Positions 11,052-20,900 of a DNA stretch of 64,000 nucleotides are shown here, piece after piece. The position numbers were made by a program, and so were the translations under genes. Each line of letters opens with the position of its first letter. The stretch's first letter is position 1. The stretch is from NCBI GenBank assembly GCA_001939145.1, contig LSRX01000473.1, forward strand, positions 326,741 to 390,740. The letters are read 5' to 3'. Source of the stretch: Symbiodinium microadriaticum (lineage: Eukaryota > Sar > Dinophyceae > Suessiales > Symbiodiniaceae). The notes below the pieces were generated by a model that had not been told where the DNA came from, did not search any database, and saw only the letters and a program-made list of their open reading frames with translations.

Positions 11052-11161
11052 TACTGTTGATGATATAAATCCTGCATGACCAGAAGGACCCTAAGCTCAT
11101 GGAATTATGGTGTTATTCCTTGTGATGGGCGATGCAGGATTTATTGCATTAGACCGTAGTA
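11052..11161 (-). mobile_element. MITE family B copy
   Basis: Left end TACTGTTGATGATATAAATC; right end more diverged (GGATTTATTGCATTAGACCG). Read on the minus strand the termini are GT...CAACAG, and the next minus-strand sequence is open (YGSYNPAPNRLEI). A coding sequence on the other side is not clear, so the intron role is only possible here. Confidence 0.65.
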
Positions 11162-11815
11162 CCCTTATAGAACCCTAAGACCTAAACCCTAAACCCTAAT
11201 AATGAACCTTATAGTAGCCTTACAGAACCCTAAGAAAACTGAGGGGCCCTGAAGTAGACCCTGCCTTGCCCAAGTCGTAAGATCCGAATGCTGAAACCCA
11301 CGGAGAAGATTCGAAGGGCCTCAGCGCCCGCCACTCCCGTGTAGCGGTTTGTGACCTGCACTTACATTGTGGTCAGGAAAGCCTAAAACCTACCTAGACC
11401 TAGACCCCCGAACTGAAATCGATGAAAGTCAATAAAACCCTAAACCCCAAGACCGAAACCCTAAAACCCTAAAACCTTGAAAACCCCAAACCCTAAACCC
11501 AAAGCCCTAAAAATCCCGGCTGGTAAGGACCATCGGGGCTCTGACCTTGGAGCATCCAAGAAAAATCTAAAGTCTGAGCAGCAAAAACCTCCGGAATCTA
11601 TGGGGATCACGGATAAACATGGTTGGGGCTTAAGGTTTAGGGTTTGGGCTTCGGGGTTTGGGGTTCAGGGTTTAGGGTTTAGGGTGCAGGGTTTAGGGCC
11701 GAGGATGTGGGGCTTTTTGAGTTTGGGTTGATGGTGCGGGCTTTTGTGTCAAGACGTCGGTGCGCAGCTTGCTTGCGGTTTATAGAAATTGTTAAGGGTT
11801 TGGGTGCCAAAGTTT

Positions 11816-11894
11816 TGTGCGAAACGTTTTGGGCGAAAGTTTTGGGCGAAACGTTTTGGGCGAAAGTTTTGGGCGAAAGTTTTTGGGCGAAACC
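11816..11894 (+). repeat. Tandem GGGCGAAA(C/G)(G)TTTT repeat
   Basis: Five to six units of 13-21 bases of TTTTGGGCGAAAG or TTTTGGGCGAAACG type, directly before GGGCTG repeats that border the gap. Confidence 0.85.
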
Positions 11895-11933
11895 TGGGCT
11901 GGGCTGGGCTGGCGGCTGGGCTGTGGGCTGGGG

Positions 11934-12513
11934 NNNNNNNNNNNNNNNNNNNNNNNNNNNNNNNNNNNNNNNNNNNNNNNNNNNNNNNNNNNNNNNNNNN
12001 NNNNNNNNNNNNNNNNNNNNNNNNNNNNNNNNNNNNNNNNNNNNNNNNNNNNNNNNNNNNNNNNNNNNNNNNNNNNNNNNNNNNNNNNNNNNNNNNNNNN
12101 NNNNNNNNNNNNNNNNNNNNNNNNNNNNNNNNNNNNNNNNNNNNNNNNNNNNNNNNNNNNNNNNNNNNNNNNNNNNNNNNNNNNNNNNNNNNNNNNNNNN
12201 NNNNNNNNNNNNNNNNNNNNNNNNNNNNNNNNNNNNNNNNNNNNNNNNNNNNNNNNNNNNNNNNNNNNNNNNNNNNNNNNNNNNNNNNNNNNNNNNNNNN
12301 NNNNNNNNNNNNNNNNNNNNNNNNNNNNNNNNNNNNNNNNNNNNNNNNNNNNNNNNNNNNNNNNNNNNNNNNNNNNNNNNNNNNNNNNNNNNNNNNNNNN
12401 NNNNNNNNNNNNNNNNNNNNNNNNNNNNNNNNNNNNNNNNNNNNNNNNNNNNNNNNNNNNNNNNNNNNNNNNNNNNNNNNNNNNNNNNNNNNNNNNNNNN
12501 NNNNNNNNNNNNN
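11934..12513. other. Assembly gap of 580 N
   Basis: Undetermined bases. Both flanks are GGGCTG-type repeats, so the gap probably spans an expanded minisatellite. Long reading frames spanning it are meaningless. Confidence 0.98.
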
Positions 12514-12838
12514 GGGCTGGGCTCCGAAGTGGCTGGGCGCTGAGGGGCATTGGTTTATTCGAAAATGGCAAAGTTGTGTCCCGACCGAAAATATGAGCTT
12601 TCGAATGGCCAACAGCAACAAGCAATTTCTATTTATTTCTTTCTTGAGGGTTTAGGGTTTAGGGCTTAGGGTTTAGGTTGGATAATTTAAGGTTTGCGAT
12701 CGGATTGCTATGAAGGCGGGTATCGATTGAAGAGTGGTCATCTCAGATGCACTGACCCTTCAACCCTGCAGACGCGCCGGCCCTCCTGCGGCTAATGGCT
12801 TCCAGCCCTACTCATAATCTCTAGATCGTAAGAGACTA

Positions 12839-13036
12839 CCTACAGTCTCCATTGTAGTTCTTCTTTTGGCTCAACAAATACCCGAAAAGCCCGAAACCGT
12901 AAACTCTAATCCCGAAGTCTCTTGAGCATAAGAAACTTCCTATCGTCCCCATTGTAGATCCCTTGTTTGGCTTAAGCCAACTACATTAGTTCTGGATCCT
13001 AAAAGGCAATCCCCAAAAAGCAACTACGACTATAGG
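12839..13036. mobile_element. MITE family A: half copy plus full copy
   Basis: 12939-13036 is a full diverged copy (ends CCTATCGTCCCCATTGTAG and ACGACTATAGG; core GGATCCTAAAAGGCAA). 12839-12876 is a left half in the same orientation; it breaks off into degenerate telomere-like sequence (12880-12925). Confidence 0.65.
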
Positions 13037-13498
13037 CACAGCCCCTCAACCCCAAGCACGCTTTCAGAATGAACTTCGCCTCCCCACAGAAGGGAAGAAG
13101 TCAGAAGTAGGCCCAAGGCTGCTTGAGGGTTTAGGGTTTAGGGTTTTAACGCGTTTATGGTTTAGGGTTTAGGGTTTAGTTCAGGGCTTAGAACCCCAAA
13201 TACTACTCCCTTAAAGGGGTTAGGGGTTTAGGGTCTATAGCGCTCAGGGTCTTGAAGCCTGATTGCTGGCCCCGAAATACCATTTATAGGGTAATCCCTA
13301 AACCCTAGACCCTAAAACCCTAAAACCCTAAACCCTAAACCCCTAAACCCCAAAACCCCTAAATTCTAAACCCTAAGCCCCAAACAACCCAAAACCCCAA
13401 ACCCTAAACCCCAAAACCCAAAACCCTACCTAAACCCTAAACCCTAAACCCCAAAACCCAAAACACCCCTAAACCCTTAAAAAACCCTAAACCCGCAC

Positions 13499-15990
13499 CT
13501 GCATGTTCGACACTGGGAAGCTGCTGGGCGTGAGCCCCCAGGCGGCATCTCCCTGCCGCTGATGCGTGACCACGAAGAAGTCGTTCCTGGGGTTTTGGGG
13601 TTTGGGGTTTTAGGCATTTGGGGGCTCAGGGGTTTAGTGGTTTAGGGTTTATAGGATTTAGGGTTTATAGGATTTTGGGGTTGGGGGTGTTAGGGTTTTG
13701 GGATTTGGGGTCTAGGTTTGGGTTCGCAGGGCCTTTACGGTTTAAAGGCAACCCCCAAAAGGAAGTACAATGGAGACTATAGGTAGTATTCGGGCTGAAG
13801 CCACTATCACCATCGTATTGAGGCCCAAAACCATCCAGCAACAAATGAAGCAGTTGCAAAGACAAGAAGTGGACCGGAACCAACATGCAGTGGAAATTAA
13901 CGAAAAGGCGATGACGATCATTAAACATTGTCATGATGATCATCATCAGCACCATCAAGAGCCTCGTAACTTCGCGATGCCATAAACAACGTCATCTTTT
14001 CAACCGTCCTCTATATCATCAGCATCATGGCCATCCTCAGCAGGCAGGAATCTAAATGCGGAGTCCGGACGACCTTTCGACTTGTAGAGATCCTCCTAGC
14101 CTTCAGCATAAATCTGTGCGAGAATTACAAAACAACCTACTTCCCACACTCAAGGGCTCAAACATGTAGGACCTACACCCCATCTTCAAAAGCGCGACAT
14201 TTTAAATCGCTAAGCCATCGCAGCTGGAAGTGGCGAGCGGCCGACCGTGTGCACCGGAAATTTTATCGACAGCTCAATTCCAGACTTCAATCCGGTGCCT
14301 CCCAGACAGCAAAAGCACATGCAAAACAAAAAAAAAACGAAACACCAAATCAGACTTGAAATCTCCTACAACCTCAACCCTAAACCCTAAACCCTAAATC
14401 CTGAACTAAACCTTAAACCCTTGCACCAGGGCCGTGACATGGCTGGCGTCAGCGCCGGCGTGAGGGCTTGGAGGCGGATTTTCCTTCACAAAGCCCAGAC
14501 TGGTTTAGGGTTTAGGGCTTCTAGGGTTTATAGGGGTTGGGGGTTTAGGGGTTTAAGGGGTTTAGGGATCAGGGCTTCCAGGGTTTGTAACCCTAAACCC
14601 TAAACCCCTAAACCATTTTAGAGTTTTGTAACCCTAAACCNCCCGAAATACCATTTATAGGGTAATCCCTAAACCCTAGACCCTAAAACCCTAAAACCCT
14701 AAACCCTAAACCCCTAAACCCCAAAACCCCTAAATTCTAAGGGTACCGTACTATTTCGGGGGGGAACTACCCATGTGCAATCTCCTAGTTTAGGGATCAG
14801 GGCTTCCAGGGTTTATAGGGTTTAGGGTTTATAGGGTTTAGGGTTTATAGGGTTTAGGGATTGGGGTTTCTAGGGTGTAGGGGTTTAGGGTTTAGGGGTT
14901 TAGGATTTCGGGGCTGGGGTTTAGGGGTTAGGGTTTACAGGGTTTAGGGGAGTAGGGATTTAGGGTTTGGGGGAGTAGGATTTCGGCTTTAGAGCTGGTA
15001 ACGGTTTCGAACTATCCATACTTGGAGCAGAGGGTCCAGAGTTCCGGGTTGTCGGGGTGTGGCGTGAGAGGAGTTGTCGAAGGGCAGGACCGCGGGACAC
15101 CATCTTCTAGAAGTGCGGAGGGGCCATACTGTGTTTAGGGCTTGGACTTTAAGGCAAAAAGCCACGTTAACAAAAACAAAAAAACTTACTTTAGATCTTC
15201 ACATTGTCGACAAGCTACATGCTAGACTCCGAATCCCGATGCACAGACCCTATACTGTAGCACAGCCTCAACCGAAGACCAAACACTGACAAACCCTAAA
15301 CCCTAAAGACCCGTAACCCCAAAGTCCCAAAAACTCCAAAACCCGAAAACTATAAGACCCCGAACGCAAAGGCTTTCAGCGCAGGAAACGCCGAGGTGCA
15401 TTGGCATGTCCGACGGAAGCACTCCCTGGGTGCAGCTGTGTGTGGGGACTTGAACAGGATGTTCGGCAGGGTGAATATAGGGGCCTTAATACAGTAGTTA
15501 GTATAGGGGTTAAGGCAGTATAAGATACTATACTTATAAGAAGGAACCCCTAACACGGTATTGGTGATGATTTAGGCCCCCATAGTATGTTCAAACAGCC
15601 CGATTCAGTGATTAAGGTGTCGGGCCGAGGGGCCATGTTTAGGGTAGTTTTCACGTCAAACAAGCAAAGTCTCAAACTTCGGATAAGAAGCCTAGATGGA
15701 ACGATACCAGCTCAACCCTGTACCCTGAACCCTCCGAACCCTAAACCCTAAAGCCTTTACCCCATAAACCCTAAATGCCATAAACCTTAAACCCTAAGCC
15801 CCTAAACCCTCAACCCCATAAACCCTAAGCCTTAAACCTTAAACCCCATAAACCCTAAACCCTAAGCCCCTAAACCCTAAACCCTATAAACCCTAAACCC
15901 CATAAACCCTAAACCTCTGGGGCAGGTTGTAGCTTCTGGGCCCTCGCGCTGCATCAGCCGCCATGAGAATGGCGCCACTGAGGTAGTTGC
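13499..15990 (-). CDS. Two phase-compatible minus-strand exons
   Basis: Exon 15915-15990 follows GCCTTGAG, encodes NYLSGAILMAADAARG plus PRSYNLPQ and ends at an AG|GTTTAG donor made by telomere-like sequence. Exon 13499-13586 follows ACCCCAG, encodes NDFFVVTHQRQGDAAWGLTP plus SSFPVSNMQ and ends CAG|GTGCGG. The split codon joins correctly (AG+G = Arg). Third positions are mostly G or C. The intron between holds tracts, exact duplications and an assembly join, so its length (2.3 kb) may be inflated. It may be the 3' continuation of gene A. The product is unknown. Confidence 0.5.
13740..13783. mobile_element. MITE family A right half
   Basis: AAAGGCAACCCCC through GGAAGTACAATGGAGACTATAGG. The left half is replaced by telomere-like sequence. 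Confidence 0.6.
13790..14640. other. Unique block, no firm gene
   Basis: 13790-14380 lacks tracts. An open plus frame at 13770-13985 contains a short coiled-coil-like part (QQQMKQLQRQEVDRN), and another of 110 codons is at 14027-14359. Neither has convincing splice borders. 14370-14640 is telomere-like. Confidence 0.35.
14642..14739 (+). repeat. 98-bp exact duplicate after an N
   Basis: Identical to 13271-13368. The copy begins immediately after the single N at 14641 (offset 1371). This is likely an assembly join rather than biology. Confidence 0.85.
15480..15581. mobile_element. MITE family F copy
   Basis: Left GGGGCCTTAATACAGTAGTT after TA; right end TTTAGGCCCCC before ATA. Confidence 0.55.
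15715..15914 (+). repeat. Telomere-like array with CCCATAAA variants
   Basis: Alternating CCCTAAA and CCCCATAAA or CCCTATAAA units. On the minus strand it directly follows the exon at 15915-15990 and supplies its GTTTAGGG donor. Confidence 0.9.
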
Positions 15991-16115
15991 CTCAAGGCAG
16001 CAAAGCTAGGGTTTAGGGTTTAGGGTTTAGGGTTCAGGGTTTAGGGGTTTAGGGGTTTAGGGGTTTAGGGTTTAGGGTTCAGGGTTTAGGGTTTAGGGGT
16101 TTAGGGTAGAACCTG

Positions 16116-16236
16116 AAGGGTCCAAGTAACCCTGAAGCCTACCTACACCACGTCCTAAACCCAGTCCTGGTTTAAGCACGGTTCTTGTTATCCAAGAAGG
16201 GCCCGAAGTCTTATAATCAGGAGTACTTGGACCCCT
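16116..16236. mobile_element. MITE family G copy with degenerate interior
   Basis: Ends AAGGGTCCAAGTAACC and the complement of AGGGGTCCAAGTACTCCTGA. The interior contains telomere-like pieces (CCTAAACCC). Confidence 0.55.
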
Positions 16237-16239
16237 ATT

Positions 16240-17760
16240 GAGCATGCTTGCAGGGTTCAAAATGCAAGGGTTTGGAGAACTTTTGGGGGCATAGCTTACT
16301 ACTGACTAGTTTGGGGACCCCCCAAAAAAGTGCTGTTGTTGGCAGTAATGCAGGCTCCTGTAGGAGTGCTTTCAGGGTCTGGGGTGTTGTAGGTTCAGGG
16401 GGGCATTGGGCTAGAGATGTTCAGCTAAGACTTTCAAATGATTCAGATGATGACTTCACGGAAAAGGGTAGCGGCAAGCATGCGTCTGTGGGGTTGTAGC
16501 ATGTCAAGATGAGGGCAAAACCCTTAGCTTAGTGACTTAGTGCTCCTTGTGCTGAGGCCAGTACCTTGGAACAGCGTCCAGCGCTCGCGGCAGGAGACGA
16601 AGTTGAACTGACAAGTATCGGTCGGAGCAGGCGTTTACGTGCTTGGACATTTTTCGGAGCAACCATAGTTGCTCAGTGCCGTTCGCTTGCCCTCCCTGTA
16701 TAGGTCATAGCAGCGCGTAGTACAACGATGCTTATTTGCTGGAGCCTTGTAACCCTAAACCCTAAACCCTATAGCCTATAACCCTAAACCCTAAACCCGA
16801 AAGCCCAGGCGAGCTCACAGCCCTCAGCCCTACACGATCTAAACCGTGAAGCTCTAAACCTTATGTTGCAAGAACCTCTCAATCCACCCTGAACCCTGAT
16901 AAACTCTTACGGTTTAGGGTGTAGGGTTTAGGGTTTAGGGTTTAGTACCCCTATGGGAACGCTTTCTAGAACCCCTGTAGCACCCTGTTAAGGAACCCTT
17001 CCTTACTTCAAACACCAAGAGCCCCCTACAGCCTAAAACCCTAAAACCCTAAACAAATCCTGAACCCCAAAACCCTTAAAGGAACCCTAAACCCTTTACC
17101 CTAAACCCTACACCCTTAAAGGAGCCCCCTACAGCCTAAAACCCTTTCCCATGCTCGGGCCTGTAGCCTTTGTCTCTCGCCGGGAGCGAAGCAACTCAGG
17201 AGGAATTTGTAGCCTCACGGTGTAAGGTCTGGGGTTTAAGTTTAGAAACCCAGACCCTAAACCCTAAACCTCTAAAGCCCTAAACCCTAAACAGGAGGAA
17301 TTTATAGCCTCACCGCCCCCATGTTCGGCTTTGTTATGTCTGTATGTTCTGTTAAGTGGCCCCGGCTCTCCTTCTATCGGAGTTTTTAGGGGGATTTAAT
17401 GCTCGGACATATAGACTTCTAGGGTTCAGAGTGCAGAGTTTCTGATCTGTAAGTCTCCACGAGGGCTTTTAGGGTTCCCAAACTTCCTTCCTTTAAGGCC
17501 TAAACTTAAACCCTAAACCCTATATATAAACCCCTAAACCCTAGACCCTAAACTTCCTAAAGCCCTAAAATTCAGACTTCAGAACTTCAAGGATGCCTCC
17601 GAAGTAAACCTAGTTGAGCAGGGCTCCGGAAAGAAGCGATGGCGGTGGAAAGTATGGAAGAGGGGTGGCTGGTGATGGTTTATGGTTTAGGGTTTAGGGT
17701 TTAGGGTTGGTAAAGAAGGCTCACGGAAAAGGACGAATGGGCTGGGGTATCCGGGACTCT
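16240..17760. other. Intergenic or intron stretch
   Basis: Telomere-like tracts at 16750-16800, 16910-16945, 17030-17130, 17250-17290 and 17675-17708. A duplicated phrase CCCCCTACAGCCTAAAACCCT occurs at about 17023 and 17113. A weak minus-strand island at 16640-16740 (YDLYREGKRTALSNYGCSEK, donor GTAAAC) is the best coding candidate. Confidence 0.35.
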
Positions 17761-17995
17761 TCCATGTTCGGCTAGGTCCAGGTGTCTGCGGGTGAAGTTT
17801 CTGGCTTGGGACTATCCAACCGAATCGTGGTATTTGCGCATTCCTCTTGATTGTGCCGTTTGTTCACACCAAACGCACGCCACTTGAAACCCTAAATCAC
17901 CTCTTAAACCTCTAAATAACAAAACCTAAACGCTATAAACCCTAAACGTCTTGCAGACCCCCTTGCCTCGCTCTCCATGGCCCGGTGCCCTCTAC

Positions 17996-20900
17996 CCTGA
18001 GGTGCTGGCCTGCTGGCGCATACACATCCACCCGGTTCGGGTACCTCCGATGGGGGGGGTGGGCAGGGGCGGAGTGATATGGGTAGGTTCTTGAAAGTCA
18101 GGGTCCCCATGCCGTGGGGAACTGCTCATTGTAGGATTAAGGTGTATATTACGCTCTCAAAGCTCTCCCGTCAGATTCAGGATACCACTACGAGACAGAG
18201 GATGCATGTGGGCAGCTCTCTTAGAGCCACTTTTTGGCTCCCCGAGATGGTGGGGCATCCTTAGAAAAAGGGGACCCTAAACTTAAAGGGACCCTGATTC
18301 AGAGAACTACACCTGTGTCATCTTGCACAGGCCATTGTTCTTCGTCTTCTTCGAGCAAAGCCAAGTAAAACACAACAACTCAACAACTCAAAAGCATCCA
18401 CATCACAAAAAAAACAGAACACAGGGCTTAGGGTTTAGGGTTTAGGGTTTTAGGCTGTAGTTCTACCTCAGTTATAAGCCCCAAGCCCCCAAACCCTAAA
18501 AAGCCCTGAAAGCCCTGAGCTGTAAGCTCTACTATAAACCGTAAACCCTAACCCTCCAGGTACCGGCTATAGTGGGTACTAGAGCCCTTAGGGCCCTATA
18601 TAGTAGGCACCTGGAGGGTTAGGGTAAACCCTAAACCCCTTTATAAGTCCTAAGCCCGAGTAGCAAGACCCTGATCCCAGCTCAAACGACTCAGCGCCGA
18701 ACCCATCGGAGCTGCAGCTTGCGATTTGGGAGTTTGCGGTTTAGGGATCAGGGACTAGGGATTAGTTTGGGTTTAGGGTTTAGGGTTTGGTGTTGTGTTG
18801 GATCAGGTCTTATCAGGTTTGTTTGGTTGTCCGGTGCTTTGTGGGGGCTTAAAGGGTTTACAAGGTATTACATACACTCGGTGGGAGGATGTACGTGCTG
18901 CGGGTTTGGGGCTTGACATTGTAGCGTTTAGGGCTTTGGGGGTTTGGGGATAGAATAAGAAATCTACAAGGACGCCGCATTTTCCGCAATTAAATGCCGA
19001 GACACCGAAACCACAGCCTTCCCCAACCCAAAAACACTCGAACCTTCGACCCGAGAAGCCTCACCCTAAGATTCAAGGTTTAGGGTTTAGGGTTTAGGGT
19101 AGCTAAACCCCACAAAGCCCTCAAACACAAAAGGCCTTTGATGTCTGTAGTACGAAAGCCTTAGATTTGGGTTCTGCCCTGTGCCATGCTCTATAGCGAT
19201 CGATCCGGGGATCTTATTCGTAAACTCGAAAATACTCAACCCGTCCAAACCCTAAACCCTCTAAGCCCTAACCCTCAACCCCCGTATCAAGCAAGGTCCA
19301 GGACCTTGAGCGAAGAGATCACCGTAAACCCTGGAACATCAGAAACCCTAAACCCTAAACACTATAAACCCTAAACCCTCCCTATAAGCCCTAAACCCTA
19401 TACCCTAACTATACCGATAGACCAACAAAGATCCGAGTCCCCGGGCTCGAAAGCTTCGCCCAGCTCATAGAGGGTGACCTAAAAGCTGGGCTTTAAGCAA
19501 ACACACGAAACGGTCTGGGGGGGTTTAGGGTTTATAGGGTTTAGGGATGAGGATTTAGGGTTTAGGGTTCAGGGGCGGCTTAAGGCGCGGAGTTTTTGAG
19601 CTTTGGGAGTAGGGTTTGTAGCTTTGTGTTGGGGTTGAGGGTTTTTGGCCTGCTGTACAGCGTTTATGGTAGAGAAATCTATGTAGGGTTTAGGGTTTAG
19701 GGCTAAGGTTCTCTCAAACTCTAGAGGAGTAGAGTCAAACCCTGAGAAACAAAGTCTCCCCATCAGCTCTGCATTCGGTATGTTGCCCAAACCCTACAAC
19801 ATAAAGCAAATTGCTGTAGAATACTAGAGCAAGAAAGTTTGAGCTGCGACATGTCCCCAAGCCAAACCGAAACCGAACGGTTGGAGTGCCTCAAGAACGA
19901 TGACCACCTCCGGCGGTGCCCTGGTGGCTTCACAGCTGAAGTTCACCTGGCGAGACTGCGTAGGCGCTCGAAACAAGTTTCGGAAAAAAACTATATATAT
20001 ATATATGTATATATGCACAGAAATCGTCGCACTGCAGGCCCGAGTTTTGAAGCTTTCTGTTTTTCCATACTATAGGCTAGGATGTTGCAAGAGTGTTGCA
20101 TGTATTTGTTTCCATGCATATAAGAAAAGTTCTTGAACAAAGACATATGTTGTCTGATCTTTGCTGGAAGCCTGCATGGGGTCTGGGAAAAGGCTCAGGG
20201 CTCAGTTTTCAGGGCGGCTTGCCCTTTACCCGTGAGGCTTTAGAGATTCAGAATGGCCTAGCCATGAGAGACCCGGCTTCTAGGCTCTTGGCTATCTCAA
20301 CCAAGTTCAGTCCCAAAGCTCATGAACCTCACAATCTCAAAAGCCCCGAACCTTGAACCCAAAGCCCCAACACCCTACATCTTAAATCCTAAAACCACTC
20401 CCACATCCTAACTCCTACTCGGCAGGCCATGCCCCTGAACTCCAAAACTTGACGAGCCAACAGAGCGACCCCAGCATCTTAGAGGCCGGGACCCACTAGG
20501 GCTGTGGGTTTAGGGTGTAGGGTTGAGGGTTAATACGAACTCGTTTGGGTTCCCTTTCCGGGAAGTGTCCCAGTCTTGCAGTCATTACTGCTAGTAAGAG
20601 GGTTGGGGGTTTTGCTGCAACACAGATCTTAGAAGACTGTCCCTAAATCCTAAACCCTAAACCCTTCGTGTAGGCCCTAAGTCCTGTTAGACCCTAAACC
20701 CTTGACTCCCTAAATTTCGTCGCTGAGCTCCCTCAACCCAGAATTCGTACTATACAATTAGGGTTTAGGATTTGGGGTTTAGGGGTTTAGGGGTTTAGGG
20801 TTTAGGGTTTAGGGTTTAGGGTTTAGGGTTTAGGGCAACCATGACTCATTACTAGCATCACCATTACTACTATTTAACTGACCTCAAGGACCGAAAGACC

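Noticed and set aside
11707..12655. ORFs of 260-290 codons
   Set aside because: They are almost entirely N bases in the assembly gap.
12841..12880. Relict dinoflagellate spliced leader (TTTTGGCTCAA)
   Set aside because: The match is short and explained by the family A MITE terminus followed by its core; no full spliced-leader sequence is present.
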